Made by a program: the position numbers and the translations under genes. The notes beneath the pieces are model-generated. The model did no database searches and was not told where the DNA came from. It was given only the letters and a program-made list of their open reading frames with translations. A stretch of DNA of 64,000 nucleotides from Thiorhodovibrio frisius. Lineage in GTDB: Bacteria; Pseudomonadota; Gammaproteobacteria; Chromatiales; Chromatiaceae. Of this stretch, positions 1-10,307 are shown piece by piece (position 1 is the first letter of the stretch; every line of letters starts with the position of its first letter). Location: contig NZ_CP121471.1 in assembly GCF_033954835.1 (NCBI RefSeq), positions 868,001-932,000 on the forward strand, in the 5' to 3' direction.

Positions 1-789
1 GGGAAAAGACGTACCCTATGTGTGTCATCTCAGGTTGGTTGCGCGCTTGACTGCCGTTTTTGCGCCACCGCGCGTGAGGGCTTCAGCCGCAACCTGACGC
101 CAGGTGAGATCATCGGTCAGGTGTGGGCCGCGACTCGTCGCACTGGTCTTGCCCCAACCAATGTGGTGCTGATGGGCATGGGCGAGCCGCTGGCTAATTT
201 CGACGCCGTGGTGCAGGCCATGGCGGTGATGCAACATGATCTGGCCTATATGCTGGCCAAGACCCGGGTGACCCTGTCCACCTCCGGGCTGGTGCCCAAT
301 ATCTACCGGCTCAAAGAGGTTGCCGATGTCTCGCTGGCGGTTTCGCTGCATGCGCCGGACAATGCGTTGCGCGATGAACTGGTGCCGATCAATCGCAAAT
401 ATCCGCTCGAGGAACTGATCCCTGCCTGCAAAGCTTACGCCGGTTCCGACAAGCGGCGACGCATCACCTGGGAGTATGTCATGCTCGATGGCGTCAACGA
501 CAGCCTAGCGCATGCCAAAGCGCTGATTCGTCTGCTCGAGGGCGTGCCTTCTAAGGTCAACCTCATCCCGTTCAATCCATTTGCCGGCAGCGGCTTTGCG
601 ACCAGTCCGCCCGAGCGGGTCGATGCCTTTCGCCTGCGCCTGATCGGCGCTGGTCTGGTCACCACCACCCGCAAAACGCGTGGCGACGGCATTGCCGCCG
701 CTTGCGGTCAGCTCGTTGGCCGGGTCGAAAACCGCCGGCGCGGGGCGCCGCAGCGGGTCGAGCTGGACCTCGCGAGGCCAGCAGCATGA
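1..789 (+). CDS. rlmN: 23S rRNA (adenine-2503 C2) methyltransferase RlmN, 5'-truncated by window edge
   Basis: This is a radical-SAM enzyme that methylates C2 of A2503 in 23S rRNA, and in related species also A37 of some tRNAs. The reading frame is open from base 1 ([20 protein letters not shown]), so the true start lies upstream of the window. The CxxxCxxC cluster motif is visible as CALDCRFC, followed by the [11 protein letters not shown] motif and the [17 protein letters not shown]-terminal motif that carries the catalytic cysteine. About 262 of the usual 360-400 residues are present. The stop overlaps the pilW start (ATGA), so the genes are co-translated. The order rlmN-pilW-rodZ is conserved in gammaproteobacteria. 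The identification is secure. Confidence 0.96.
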   Translation, partial: GKRRTLCVSSQVGCALDCRFCATAREGFSRNLTPGEIIGQVWAATRRTGLAPTNVVLMGMGEPLANFDAVVQAMAVMQHDLAYMLAKTRVTLSTSGLVPNIYRLKEVADVSLAVSLHAPDNALRDELVPINRKYPLEELIPACKAYAGSDKRRRITWEYVMLDGVNDSLAHAKALIRLLEGVPSKVNLIPFNPFAGSGFATSPPERVDAFRLRLIGAGLVTTTRKTRGDGIAAACGQLVGRVENRRRGAPQRVELDLARPAA

Positions 790-1646
790 CCGAACTCGCG
801 CTCATTCACCGGAGAATGGCTTTGACCGGACCGCTGCCGACTGATCAAGCCGGACATCAATTCAGATTCCTGCTGCCCACTGCGCTGGCGGTTGCCCTGT
901 TTGGCTCGGGTTGCACGACCCTGCTGCCGAGCGGTGACAAGGACGACCTCGACGATCACGATCTCCAGGTCGAGCTTGGCACTGCGCCGGAAAGCCCGGC
1001 TGATCTCTACGTCAACATGGCTTCCGCCTATCTGCAACGCGGTCAGATTGATGCCGCCTTGACCCGCGCCAAGCAAGCGGTGCGAGAAGATCGTGGCAGC
1101 GCGCGCGCGCGCTACATGCTGGCGATTGTTTATCAGCGCATTGGCGAGCATGCGGACGCCGAGAAGCAATTCCAAAAAGCCGTCGAGATCGATGCGAAAA
1201 ATCCTGACTATCGCAATGCCTGGGGCGTGATACTGTGCAAGCAAGCGCGTTATCGGGAAGCGGATGAACAGTTTCAGAAGGCGCTCGACAACCCGCTCTA
1301 CGCCAACCCGGAGGTGGCCCTGGCGAATGCCGCAGACTGCGCACGGCGTGCTGGCGATACAGTTAAGGCGGAGCGTTATTGGCGCCAGGCACTGGAGAAG
1401 AATCCAAGATTCGGTCCGGCGCTGCTCAACATGGCCGGCCAGAACCTCGCGAATGGCGATGCCCAGGGCGCGCGCGGCTATATGGCACGTTATGTCGCAG
1501 CCGGAAATGCGGCCACGCCCCAGGCCTTGTTGCTTGCGGTGCGCATCGAGCGCGCGCTGGGCAACACCGCTGCGGCCAAGAAACTTGAAACCTCCCTGCG
1601 TCAGCGCTTCCCGGATGCAACCGAGATCATGGAGCTCGCCCCCTAG
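786..1646 (+). CDS. pilW: Type IV pilus biogenesis/stability protein PilW (PilF), TPR lipoprotein
   Basis: PilF/PilW is an outer-membrane TPR lipoprotein that pilots the PilQ secretin and stabilises pili. The protein has 286 residues. I chose the ATG at 786 because it overlaps the rlmN stop and is followed by a hydrophobic stretch ending in FGSGC, a weak lipobox. A GTG further upstream at 702 would lie inside rlmN. Several TPR motifs follow, for example [20 protein letters not shown] and [20 protein letters not shown]. The N-terminus before the lipobox is about 43 residues, longer than a typical lipoprotein signal, so an internal start is possible. Synteny with rlmN and rodZ supports the name. 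Confidence 0.88.
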   Translation: MTELALIHRRMALTGPLPTDQAGHQFRFLLPTALAVALFGSGCTTLLPSGDKDDLDDHDLQVELGTAPESPADLYVNMASAYLQRGQIDAALTRAKQAVREDRGSARARYMLAIVYQRIGEHADAEKQFQKAVEIDAKNPDYRNAWGVILCKQARYREADEQFQKALDNPLYANPEVALANAADCARRAGDTVKAERYWRQALEKNPRFGPALLNMAGQNLANGDAQGARGYMARYVAAGNAATPQALLLAVRIERALGNTAAAKKLETSLRQRFPDATEIMELAP

Positions 1647-1649
1647 ACT

Positions 1650-2726
1650 ATGCCATCCAATATCCGCCACCGGCCTGAACCCATGCACAGCATTGACGAA
1701 CCGACGCCCGCGCTTCACACCGATACGGTCGATCCACTTCACGACAGCGTTGGACGGCAGCTCAGAGTGGCACGGGAGACGGCCAATATTACCTTGGCGC
1801 AGATCGCGGCCGAGTTGCATTTGTCTGTCAGCACCATCACCGCGCTGGAGGACGACCACTACGAGGGATTGCCGAGCGAAGTTTTCGTGATCGGCTATCT
1901 GCGCGCCTATGCGCGCACACTCGGGCTGGATCCGGCCCCGCTGCTCGATCAATATCGGCGCGTGCAGCCAGCCGATAGTCATCCCACCATGCCTGTCGCA
2001 CGGGCGCGAGCAGATAACAGCCGTTCCTTTGCCATCCCGCTGGCCCCACTGATCGGTTTGCTGTTGGCGCTGGTGCTCGGTGGCGCGGGATGGTTCGGGT
2101 GGACGCAACTGGGCGGCAGCGACTTCTTTGCCAATCTGCTCTCCGCGCCGGACGCCGATGACACTGGGGTAATTTCTCCGACGCCCAGGGTCGCGCGGCC
2201 CGTTCTGCCGCGTCCGCCGGCCGATGTCGATCCGGAGGCAGCTCTCAACCCAGAAGGCAGACCGCTGGATGAAGCCTCAGCTGACGCGGCTGCCGAAGCG
2301 CTGGATACCGAGCCCGAACTCGAGCCCGAGCCATCTGGAACAGCGCCGGAATCCGACTCCCCTCCCGCAGATGAAGAGCCGGCCGATGCAGACATGGCCG
2401 GCCTGATCGCGTCCATCGGCGCCGACGCGGACGAGAATGATACGGCTACTGAGAGTGATGGTAGCGAGGCTTCCGCCACGGCGGAAGTCATCATGACCTT
2501 CAGCGGACCCTGCTGGGTCGATGTGCGCGACGCCACCGGCGAGTACAAGCTCTTTGGTGAAATGAACAAGGGTGACCGCGAGACCCTTGGCGGCCGGGGG
2601 CCTTACTCGATCATTCTGGGTAATGCGGCGGCGGTTGCGGTCACAGTGGACGGGAAAGAGTTTGACGTGGAGACAGTCGCGCGCGGCAATGTGGCCCGCT
2701 TCGATCTCGACCCCGCTGTCCTTTAA
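1650..2726 (+). CDS. rodZ: Cytoskeletal protein RodZ (HTH + TM + DUF4115)
   Basis: RodZ links MreB to the cell envelope and maintains rod shape. Domain order in the 358 residues: an N-terminal Xre-like helix-turn-helix of the RodZ type (about 30-100, GRQLRVARETANITLAQIAA), one transmembrane helix (about 130-155, PLAPLIGLLLALVLGGAGWF), an acidic Pro/Glu/Asp-rich periplasmic linker (about 165-265), and a C-terminal DUF4115 domain (about 275-355, MTFSGPCWVDVRDATGEYKL). An alternative start is the in-frame ATG at 1683. It begins three bases after pilW and is probably in the same operon. The gene usually next in line, ispG, is missing here. Confidence 0.93.
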   Translation: MPSNIRHRPEPMHSIDEPTPALHTDTVDPLHDSVGRQLRVARETANITLAQIAAELHLSVSTITALEDDHYEGLPSEVFVIGYLRAYARTLGLDPAPLLDQYRRVQPADSHPTMPVARARADNSRSFAIPLAPLIGLLLALVLGGAGWFGWTQLGGSDFFANLLSAPDADDTGVISPTPRVARPVLPRPPADVDPEAALNPEGRPLDEASADAAAEALDTEPELEPEPSGTAPESDSPPADEEPADADMAGLIASIGADADENDTATESDGSEASATAEVIMTFSGPCWVDVRDATGEYKLFGEMNKGDRETLGGRGPYSIILGNAAAVAVTVDGKEFDVETVARGNVARFDLDPAVL

Positions 2727-2768
2727 GTCCACAGCGCTCATCCCCGCCCACAGGCAACAAGTATTCAG

Positions 2769-4049
2769 ATGGCCGAACAGAAACCAGAACAGCTGCGCGC
2801 CGTGCGTGGCATGCACGATATTCTCCCTGCTGACAGCGCCCGCTGGCAGTGGCTGGAGGCGCGCGCGCGCGACCTGCTCGCGCGTTATGGCTATCGCGAA
2901 ATTCGCATGCCCCTGGTCGAGGCAACCGGACTTTTTCAACGCTCCATCGGCGAGGTCACCGACATCGTCGAGAAGGAAATGTACAGCTTCGAAGATCGTG
3001 GTGGGGATCATCTCAGCCTGCGTCCTGAGGGCACCGCGAGTTGCGTGCGCGCGGCCATCGAGCATGGCCTGCTCAGCCAGCCGCAGCGGCTGTGGTATGC
3101 CGGGCCCATGTTTCGGCGCGAGCGGCCGCAGCGCGGTCGCTATCGGCAGTTTCATCAGATCGGCGTGGAGGCCTTTGGGCTGGCTGGTCCCGATGTTGAT
3201 CTCGAACAGATTCTCCTCACCCGCCGACTATGGGACGCGCTGGGGCTGAGCGATCTGCACCTGGAGCTCAACAGCCTGGGCGACCTGGCTGACCGGGTCC
3301 GCTACCGCGAGGATTTGGTCGCCTATCTCGAGCGCCATCGTGACGCGCTCGATGACGATAGCCGGCGTCGCCTTGGCACCAACCCACTGCGGGTGCTCGA
3401 CAGCAAGAATCCGCAATTGCGCGAGCTGATCGCCGCGGCGCCCAGCTTGCTCGATTATCTCGGCAGTGAGGCGCGGACGCACTTTAATGCACTCTGCCGA
3501 GGGCTCGAGCGTGCCGGGCTCGAGGTGCGGATTAACCCGCGCCTGGTGCGCGGTTTGGATTACTACAATCGCACGGTGTTTGAGTGGATTACCCAAGCAC
3601 TCGGCGCCCAGGGGACCATCTGTGCCGGGGGACGCTACGACGGCTTGGTCGAGCAGCTTGGCGGGCGCGCCACGCCGGCCATGGGTTTTGCCATGGGGCT
3701 GGAACGGTTGCTGGAGCTGAGCGCGCCCACAGCTGAAGATCTAAAGGACGCACCAGATCTTTTCCTGGTCGCGGCCGGCGAGCAGGCCGAGGCGCAGGCG
3801 GTGCTGGTGGCCGAGCAGGTGCGCGAGCAGCTGCCCGGCTGGCGTCTGCTGTGCCACTGCGGTGGTGGAAGTTTCAAAAGCCAGTTCAAGAAAGCAGATC
3901 GCAGCGGCGCACGCTTCGCGCTGGTGCTGGGGGACGATGAGCTGGCCGAGGGCCAAATCAGCGTCAAGCCGCTGCGCGGCGATGCGGCACAAGAGCGAGT
4001 CGCGCTTGATGATCTGTCAAAGTATCTGGCCAGGAAAGCTGGCGCCTAA
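2769..4049 (+). CDS. hisS: Histidine--tRNA ligase
   Basis: A class II aminoacyl-tRNA synthetase that charges tRNA-His in the cytosol. It has 426 residues, the normal bacterial length. It begins with the typical [14 protein letters not shown], contains motif 2 ([20 protein letters not shown]), the histidine-binding signature [15 protein letters not shown], motif 3 ([17 protein letters not shown]) and a C-terminal anticodon-binding domain (from about 330). It sits 42 bases after rodZ and 74 before yfgM. The identification is secure. Confidence 0.97.
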   Translation: MAEQKPEQLRAVRGMHDILPADSARWQWLEARARDLLARYGYREIRMPLVEATGLFQRSIGEVTDIVEKEMYSFEDRGGDHLSLRPEGTASCVRAAIEHGLLSQPQRLWYAGPMFRRERPQRGRYRQFHQIGVEAFGLAGPDVDLEQILLTRRLWDALGLSDLHLELNSLGDLADRVRYREDLVAYLERHRDALDDDSRRRLGTNPLRVLDSKNPQLRELIAAAPSLLDYLGSEARTHFNALCRGLERAGLEVRINPRLVRGLDYYNRTVFEWITQALGAQGTICAGGRYDGLVEQLGGRATPAMGFAMGLERLLELSAPTAEDLKDAPDLFLVAAGEQAEAQAVLVAEQVREQLPGWRLLCHCGGGSFKSQFKKADRSGARFALVLGDDELAEGQISVKPLRGDAAQERVALDDLSKYLARKAGA

Positions 4050-4123
4050 TCCATTCCCGGATCAAATCCCTGATTATTGTCAGGACTATTTTCAAGAATC
4101 GTTTCACGCATAAGGGTAAAACC

Positions 4124-4837
4124 GTGGTCGAGTTGCAAACCGACGAAGAAAAAGCCGAAGCCATCAAGAAATGGTGGAAAGAAAACGGTCTTGCCGTGGT
4201 CTCCGGGGTGGCCATCGGACTGGCGATCATCTTTGGCTGGCGTGCCTGGATGAGCTATCAGGACCAACTCGGGCAGCAGGCGTCGCTCGCCTTCGAGGAG
4301 CTGATGGTGACTGTGAACCAGGTTTCGCTCATGGCGCCCGCGCCGGCCGATGCCGATCCAGCTTCATCAGACTCCGAATCGGCTAGCGACGAGTTGAGTG
4401 CGCTGCTGACCGTTGCCAGCGAGCAGCAGGCGCGCCTGAATGAAGACTTTGGCTCCACCGCCTACGCGTACTTTGGGCAACTCGCCCTGGCCAAGGCGCA
4501 CAGCGATCAGGGCCAACTCGAGGCGGCGGCCGAGGCGCTGCGCGGGGCGCTTGATCAGGCGCCGACAGCGCTGCTTAAGACCCTGGCTGGGCTGCGTCTG
4601 GCGCGGGTGCTGATTGCGGCTCAAGACTATGCGGCAGCCGGGGCGGTGATCGACCAGCATGAGCAAGACAATAGCTTCGCGGCTGACTTTGCCGCTTTGC
4701 GTGGCGACATTGCTGTGGCCGAGGACCGCATCGAAGATGCCCGCGCGGCTTATCGCCAAGCCTTGGAGGGGGATGTCGCGGCCGCCGGATTGATCGAACT
4801 GAAATTGCAGGATTTGCCCACTTCCACGGGTAGCTGA
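4124..4837 (+). CDS. yfgM: Ancillary SecYEG translocon subunit YfgM
   Basis: YfgM is an inner-membrane protein with a periplasmic TPR domain that associates with SecYEG and PpiD. The 237-residue protein starts with a GTG, preceded by an AGGG-type ribosome site about 9 bases upstream. The N-terminus reads VELQTDEEKAEAIKKWWKEN, the family hallmark, followed by one TM helix (about 24-44, GLAVVSGVAIGLAIIFGWRA). Alanine-rich TPR helices follow. It lies between hisS and bamB, the normal position. Confidence 0.93.
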   Translation: MVELQTDEEKAEAIKKWWKENGLAVVSGVAIGLAIIFGWRAWMSYQDQLGQQASLAFEELMVTVNQVSLMAPAPADADPASSDSESASDELSALLTVASEQQARLNEDFGSTAYAYFGQLALAKAHSDQGQLEAAAEALRGALDQAPTALLKTLAGLRLARVLIAAQDYAAAGAVIDQHEQDNSFAADFAALRGDIAVAEDRIEDARAAYRQALEGDVAAAGLIELKLQDLPTSTGS

Positions 4838-4907
4838 GATGGCCTTCTTGACGGTGCGAGCCGGCCTAAGTGGTATCTGATCAAACAAAGGGCGCGGGAG
4901 ACGAGAG

Positions 4908-6161
4908 ATGACAACGACAAGCAACAGAAGCCTCGGTCCAGGTTACCGTCTGGCCGGCGCGCTGATCCTGCTGGTGCTGGTCTCGGGTCTCAGCGGCTGT
5001 GGTATGGTGCCCTTGATTGGTGGCGAGAAGGACCCGAGACCGCCAACCGAGCTAAATAAGTCCTTTGCCCAGCAGCTTGCGGTCGATACCCTGTGGAAAA
5101 CTCGCATTGGCAAAGGTACCGATGGCCGCGCCCTGAATTTGGTGCCAGTGCCGCGCGATGGTCGCCTATATGTGGCCGATGGTCGCGGACAGGTGGCGGT
5201 GCTGTCGCAGAACGACGGCCGGGTGATCTGGGAGCGGGACACCGACCTGCGCTTGAGCGGCGGGCCCGAGGTGGTGGGCGATTTGCTCGTTCTCGGGACC
5301 AGCGATGGCGAGTTGATTGGCCTGTCCGCGCAAGACGGCCGCGAACGCTGGCGCGCGCAATTGAGCAGCGAAATCCTGTCGACACCCCGCATTGCCGGCG
5401 AGCAGGTGATCGTGCATACCATCGATGACAGCGTCTATGCGCTGTCAGCCAGCGATGGCAAGGAGCTTTGGCGCTACAGCTACCCGGCCCCGGTATTGAC
5501 CCTGCACGGCAGCAGCTCACCGATCATCGTCAATGATAATGCCATCGTCGGCATCGCCGGCGGGCGCCTGGTGAGTCTCGAACTCGAGCACGGCGCGCCC
5601 AATTGGGAGCTGACCGTCACGCCCGCGAGCGGACGCAGCGAACTCGAGCGCATTGCCGATCTCGACGTCGATCCGGTGGTGGTGGGGGATATTGCCTATG
5701 TGGCGACCTATAACGGTGACCTGGCAGCAGTGGATATCGTCACCGGTGCGGTGCTCTGGCGGCGTGAACTCTCAGCCTATGCCGGCTTGGCTGCGGATGA
5801 AGGCAGACTTTTTGTGACCGACTCATCCGACATCCTCTGGGGCGCCACCACCGCTGATGGTTCTGGTCTGTGGAAGCAGGACGCGCTCAAGTATCGGCGA
5901 CTGACGGCACCGGCCATCCTGGGTGACAAACTGGTGGTCGGTGATATTGACGGCTGGGTCCACTGGCTCGCCCTTGATGACGGTCGCCTGCTGGCGCGTG
6001 ACCGGGTGTCCAAGTCTCGCATTGTGCATCGCCCAGCCGTGGCCAATGGACGGGTCTTTGTCTATGCCAACGATGGCACTGTTGCTGCGCTCGCCGCACG
6101 CGGGCAGGCCAGACGGGTGCCGCCGGCGCGCACCGGCACTGCGGTTTCCCCGTCGGATTGA
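4908..6161 (+). CDS. bamB: Outer membrane protein assembly factor BamB
   Basis: A lipoprotein of the BAM complex that inserts beta-barrels into the outer membrane. It has 417 residues. The N-terminal signal ends in a clear lipobox ([10 protein letters not shown]). It is followed by repeated PQQ-like beta-propeller blades with the Gly-Arg/Lys-x-x-Trp pattern, e.g. [40 protein letters not shown] and [20 protein letters not shown]. Synteny yfgM-bamB-der agrees. The start ATG follows an ACGAGAG purine stretch. Confidence 0.95.
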   Translation: MTTTSNRSLGPGYRLAGALILLVLVSGLSGCGMVPLIGGEKDPRPPTELNKSFAQQLAVDTLWKTRIGKGTDGRALNLVPVPRDGRLYVADGRGQVAVLSQNDGRVIWERDTDLRLSGGPEVVGDLLVLGTSDGELIGLSAQDGRERWRAQLSSEILSTPRIAGEQVIVHTIDDSVYALSASDGKELWRYSYPAPVLTLHGSSSPIIVNDNAIVGIAGGRLVSLELEHGAPNWELTVTPASGRSELERIADLDVDPVVVGDIAYVATYNGDLAAVDIVTGAVLWRRELSAYAGLAADEGRLFVTDSSDILWGATTADGSGLWKQDALKYRRLTAPAILGDKLVVGDIDGWVHWLALDDGRLLARDRVSKSRIVHRPAVANGRVFVYANDGTVAALAARGQARRVPPARTGTAVSPSD

Positions 6162-6162
6162 C

Positions 6163-7572
6163 ATGCTCCCAGTCATCACCCTGGTTGGGCGCCCCAATGT
6201 CGGCAAGTCAACGCTATTTAATCGTCTGACCCGCAGTCGTCATGCGCTGGTTGCCGACTACCCCGGCCTGACGCGTGATCGCCAATATGGCGTCGGCCAG
6301 CTCGGTCCGCGTCCTTACATTCTGGTCGATACCGGCGGCTTGTCGGGCAGTTCCGATCCGCTTGATATGCTGACCGAACGTCAGGTCCGCCTCGCCATTG
6401 CCGAGGCGGATCATCTGCTGTTTCTAGTCGATGCGCGCGATGGTTGTCTGACAGGCGATTTTGATATCGCCGCCGAACTGCGCCGCACCGGCAAACCCTT
6501 GACCCTAGTGGTCAACAAGGTTGATCGGCTCGATGCCAGTCTGGTGCTGCCGGAGTTTCATACTCTGGGGCTCGGCGACCCGCTGCCAATCGCAGCGAGC
6601 CACGGACGCGGTCTGAACACCCTGCTCGAGCACATCTTTGATGCTTTGCCGCCCGCTGAGACGGATGCCGAGGCAGTAGGGACGGAGGAGGCCGCCAAGG
6701 GCATTCAGATCGCCGTGGTTGGGCGGCCCAATGCCGGCAAATCAACGCTGATCAATCGCCTGCTCGGTGAGGAACGCGTGGTGACCAGCGATACGCCGGG
6801 TACCACCCGCGATAGTTTGTTCATTCCTTTTCAGGCCAACGGCCGGGATTACACGCTCATCGATACCGCCGGCATGCGGCGTCGCGCCAAAGTCACCGAA
6901 CTAATCGAAAAATACAGCGTCATTAAGGCGATGCAGGCCATTGATGCGTGCAATGTGGTCATTCTGGTGGTGGACGCCCAAGTTGGTATTGGTGAGCAGG
7001 ACGCGACTCTGGCCTCCCATGTGATCGACAGTGGGCGCGCGCTGGTGGTCGCCATCAATAAATGGGACGGGCTCAGCGCCGATGAGCGGGCCAAGATCAA
7101 AGACAGCTACGAACGCAAGCTTGCCTTTCTGGATTTTGCCGAGCGCTTTCAGATATCCGCACTGCATGGCTCGAGTGTGGGTTTGCTGCTTGATGCTGTC
7201 GAAGGTGCTTACGCCAGCGCGATTCGCGATCTGCCCACACCTTTGCTCACACGGCTGTTGGCCGATCTAGTCAGCGAGCATCAGCCGCCGCTGGTGCATG
7301 GTCGGCGCATCAAGTTGCGCTACGCCCATCAGGGTGGGCGCAATCCTCCGGTGATTGTGATCCATGGCAATCAGGTGGAGGCAGTGCCCGATGCCTACCG
7401 TCGCTACCTGATTAACCGGTTTCGCAAAGAACTCAGCCTCCACGGGACCCCGTTGCGACTCGAGTTTAAAAGCGGCAGTAATCCCTTTGCTGGCAAGCGC
7501 AACAAACTCACCCCGCGTCAGCAGCGCCAGCGCGATCGCCTAAAGCGCTTTGTGAGTCGGCACGGGCGCTAG
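6163..7572 (+). CDS. der: Ribosome biogenesis GTPase Der (EngA)
   Basis: An essential tandem-domain GTPase for 50S subunit maturation. I chose the ATG at 6163, just after the bamB stop, because the protein then begins directly with the first G domain ([20 protein letters not shown]). Extending the frame upstream would only read through bamB. The second G domain carries [20 protein letters not shown] and [14 protein letters not shown], with NKWDG as the G4 motif. A C-terminal KH-like domain ends in a basic tail. The length of 469 residues is normal. The coding sequence follows bamB by one base and is likely co-transcribed. Confidence 0.96.
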   Translation: MLPVITLVGRPNVGKSTLFNRLTRSRHALVADYPGLTRDRQYGVGQLGPRPYILVDTGGLSGSSDPLDMLTERQVRLAIAEADHLLFLVDARDGCLTGDFDIAAELRRTGKPLTLVVNKVDRLDASLVLPEFHTLGLGDPLPIAASHGRGLNTLLEHIFDALPPAETDAEAVGTEEAAKGIQIAVVGRPNAGKSTLINRLLGEERVVTSDTPGTTRDSLFIPFQANGRDYTLIDTAGMRRRAKVTELIEKYSVIKAMQAIDACNVVILVVDAQVGIGEQDATLASHVIDSGRALVVAINKWDGLSADERAKIKDSYERKLAFLDFAERFQISALHGSSVGLLLDAVEGAYASAIRDLPTPLLTRLLADLVSEHQPPLVHGRRIKLRYAHQGGRNPPVIVIHGNQVEAVPDAYRRYLINRFRKELSLHGTPLRLEFKSGSNPFAGKRNKLTPRQQRQRDRLKRFVSRHGR

Positions 7573-7623
7573 CTCGCATCGCTCAGGCGCGGCGCGCCAT
7601 CCTACCGCCATGCCGACGACTGG

Positions 7624-8181
7624 CTATTCGCGCCCGCTGCGGCTGGTGGTGCCGCGCTGATAGTTGTCGGGGCTTTTGTACAGGTCGCTGCCGCTGCCCT
7701 GCTGCCCGCGCTGGGCGTCGAGCAGTTCGCGTTTGGCCTCCTCAACCTTCGTGCGTTGCTCGGGGGTGAGGTTGCGGTCATTCACAAGGAGCTGGTCCCA
7801 TTGCTCGGCAGCGGGTGATGCATCATCCGACCCCGCCGAGGATTTGGATGCGGCATCTGACCCCTGTTGTCCGGCGGCTGCCTCGCGTGCGGCCTGGCGC
7901 TGCTGGGCGTAGGCGTCGGCGGCCTGCTGTATGTCGCGGGCGCGGGCCTCTGCTGCCTGACGGTCGGCCTCGCTTGGTCCGGGCTGCAACTCGATGCTCT
8001 CGACATTGCGCACATTGGCTCCGGACGGTGGCTCGGCGGAAAAGCTGACATTGCCCTGTGCGTCGACACTGCGATAGACCTGCTGTTGGGCCTCGGCGAC
8101 CGTCGAGATGGCGATGGCAAAGGTGCCGGCGAGGATCAGTGCAGGGCTCTGAGCAATAAACAGCACGGGATGATAGGACAT
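7624..8181 (-). CDS. DUF4124 domain-containing secreted protein
   Basis: A 185-residue exported protein of unknown function. A signal peptide is visible (cleavage probable after VAEA, around residue 31), followed by the DUF4124 signature QQVYRSVDAQGNVSFSAEPP typical of small periplasmic proteins in gammaproteobacteria. A long charged Ala/Gln/Arg coiled-coil region follows (about 70-110), and then a second charged region ending near NYQRGTTSRSGRE. It is convergent with der. No enzymatic motif is seen. Confidence 0.8.
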   Translation of the reverse strand: MSYHPVLFIAQSPALILAGTFAIAISTVAEAQQQVYRSVDAQGNVSFSAEPPSGANVRNVESIELQPGPSEADRQAAEARARDIQQAADAYAQQRQAAREAAAGQQGSDAASKSSAGSDDASPAAEQWDQLLVNDRNLTPEQRTKVEEAKRELLDAQRGQQGSGSDLYKSPDNYQRGTTSRSGRE

Positions 8182-8328
8182 GACAGGACTCCACGCGTTT
8201 TGGATGAAGGTTGTCGGAGTCTAGCGCAAAGGTACGTCCGGGTTAAGCCGCCGCTGCGGGTATGCCGACCAGGGGCTTCGCGTCAGGTGCTGTTTGAGGT
8301 TTGCTCCGTTGCAGTGCGGCCTGATCTC

Positions 8329-10074
8329 TTAGCGCCCGCGCGGACCCTGGTGCTTTTTTCCCGGGCGGGGGCGGCTGGGCGGCTCGTCGGAGTCGCGAAT
8401 GCGCAACGCCTGGCCGCAGACATAGACCCGCTGCAAGTGCTGAAAAATCTCCTTCGGCATGCCGGGCGGCAGGTCGACGATGGAAAAATCGTCGCGGATA
8501 TCGATGCGACCAATGCGTCGGCCATCGAGCCCGGCCTCGTTGGCGATGGCACCGACGATCTCCCGCGGGCTGACGCCGTGGGCATGGCCGACTTCAATGC
8601 GGTAGCTAGCGAGTTGTTGGTCCTGCTCGCGGCGTGGCGGGCGTCCGCGCGGTCCGTCGCGATCCGGCCGACCCCCGCGGTCCCGGTCACGCTCCCGTTC
8701 GGCGCGCGGCGGCGGGCTCAGGCGTTTCTCTTCCACCTCCAGCGGGCGTTCGCGTTGCAGCAGGAAGCACAGAGCTGCTGCCATATCGACAGGGTCGAGT
8801 TCCTGCTCTTTGCTCAGGCGCGCGACCAGGCGGTAGAAGAAGTCCAGGTCCTGTTCGCTTAGGGTGCTGCGCAGGTCTTGCGTGAAGCGGTCGATGCGCG
8901 ATGCGCTGAGCGCGGCGGCCGAGGGCGGGTCCATGGCCGGAATGTTGCGGCGGATAGTGCGCTCGATGGCGCGCAGCAGACTGCGCTCGCGCGGCTCGAC
9001 CAACAAAATGGCGCGCCCGGTGCGCCCGGCCCGACCGGTGCGGCCGATGCGATGTACATAGGATGCCGGGTCGGTGGGAATGTCGTAGTTGATCACATGG
9101 CTCAGGCGCTCGACATCCAGCCCGCGCGCGGCAACATCCGTGGCGATCAGAATATCCAGCTGGCCGTCTTTCAATCGGCCAATGGTGCGTTCGCGCAGCT
9201 CTTGGTTCATGTCGCCATTGAGCGCCTCGGCGGCAAAACCGTGGGCTTTGAGCTTGTCGGCCAGCTCGGTGGTGGCATTCTTGGTGCGCACAAAGATCAC
9301 CATGCCGTCGAAGGTTTCCATTTCCAGCAGGCGGGTCAGGGCGTCGAGCTTGTGCCCGCGCGCGACCACGCAATGGTGCTGATCGATGGTATCGACTGTC
9401 TCGGCCGAGGCGCGCACCCGCACTTCGACGGGATTTTTGAGCCGCACGCGCGCAACGCGCTTGATCGCCTCTGGCATGGTCGCGGAAAAGAGCGCCACCT
9501 GCCGCTTTTCGGGGCAGTGCTCAAAGATCCAGTCGATATCCTCGGCAAAGCCCATGTTAAGCATTTCGTCGGCTTCGTCGAGCACCATGGCGCGCAGGCC
9601 GTCGAGCGACAGGTTGCCACGACGCATGTGGTCCATGACGCGCCCGGGTGTGCCGACGATGACCTGCGGCCTGCGCTTGAGCTGGCGGATTTGCAGGCTG
9701 TAGCTTTGCCCACCGTAGATGGGCAAGATGTGGAAATTCTTGAGCTGGGAGGCGTAGTCTTGAAAAGCCTCGGCCACCTGCAAGGCCAGTTCGCGCGTGG
9801 GTGTCAGCACCAGCAACTGCGGTAGCTCTTGCTCGGGCTCCATGCGGCACAGCAATGGCAAGGCAAAGGCTGCCGTCTTGCCGGTGCCGGTCTGGGCTTG
9901 GCCGAGCAAGTCCTCCCCATTGAGCAGATGCGGGATGCATTGCGCCTGTATGGGCGTGGGCGTCTCGTAGCCAAGGGTGGCGACGGCACGAAAGATGGGC
10001 TCGCACAGGCCAAGTTGCGCGAAGGTCAGCGTCGGTTCTTCAACCGAAGCGTCCTGAATAGGGTCATGGTCCAT
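8329..10074 (-). CDS. deaD: DEAD-box ATP-dependent RNA helicase, DeaD/CsdA type
   Basis: An RNA helicase of the CsdA/DeaD group (cold-adapted ribosome assembly and mRNA turnover). Starting at the ATG at 10074 gives 581 residues. Visible motifs: Q motif (TPIQAQCIPHLLNGEDLLGQ), Walker A AQTGTGKT, PTRELALQ, DEAD box VLDEADEML, SAT, and HRIGRTGRAGRTGRA. The C-terminal part has an Arg-rich linker (RERDRDRGGRPDRDGPRGRP) and a DbpA-like RNA-binding domain (YRIEVGHAHGVSPREIVGAI). An in-frame upstream start at 10218 would add 48 residues unlike the family and is not favoured. Confidence 0.94.
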   Translation of the reverse strand: MDHDPIQDASVEEPTLTFAQLGLCEPIFRAVATLGYETPTPIQAQCIPHLLNGEDLLGQAQTGTGKTAAFALPLLCRMEPEQELPQLLVLTPTRELALQVAEAFQDYASQLKNFHILPIYGGQSYSLQIRQLKRRPQVIVGTPGRVMDHMRRGNLSLDGLRAMVLDEADEMLNMGFAEDIDWIFEHCPEKRQVALFSATMPEAIKRVARVRLKNPVEVRVRASAETVDTIDQHHCVVARGHKLDALTRLLEMETFDGMVIFVRTKNATTELADKLKAHGFAAEALNGDMNQELRERTIGRLKDGQLDILIATDVAARGLDVERLSHVINYDIPTDPASYVHRIGRTGRAGRTGRAILLVEPRERSLLRAIERTIRRNIPAMDPPSAAALSASRIDRFTQDLRSTLSEQDLDFFYRLVARLSKEQELDPVDMAAALCFLLQRERPLEVEEKRLSPPPRAERERDRDRGGRPDRDGPRGRPPRREQDQQLASYRIEVGHAHGVSPREIVGAIANEAGLDGRRIGRIDIRDDFSIVDLPPGMPKEIFQHLQRVYVCGQALRIRDSDEPPSRPRPGKKHQGPRGR

Positions 10075-10307
10075 GGGGTATTCGTTCTCGGTCGACCCCG
10101 CAGCGGAAATGCAATCGGGGTTGAGTTTCAAGCATAGTTCAAGGGCGCGAATCGGGCATTGCGAATCGGCGATGTCAGCCGGACCCCCGTCGAAAAAGAG
10201 CCGAGCCCTTGCTTGCACGCCCCAGCTTACATTTTACCGTGAAATAGAAGATTCATCCTCTGGGGAGGCCGGGGCTATGAGCATGACCGCAAGAACTCAG
10301 GTGCTGA

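Noticed and set aside
702-2108. Long minus-strand open frame opposite pilW and rodZ
   Set aside because: High GC gives long antisense frames; codon pattern and homology support the + strand genes, and it has no family resemblance.
7867-8862. + strand frame opposite the DUF4124 and helicase genes
   Set aside because: It runs antisense to two well supported genes and shows no motif.
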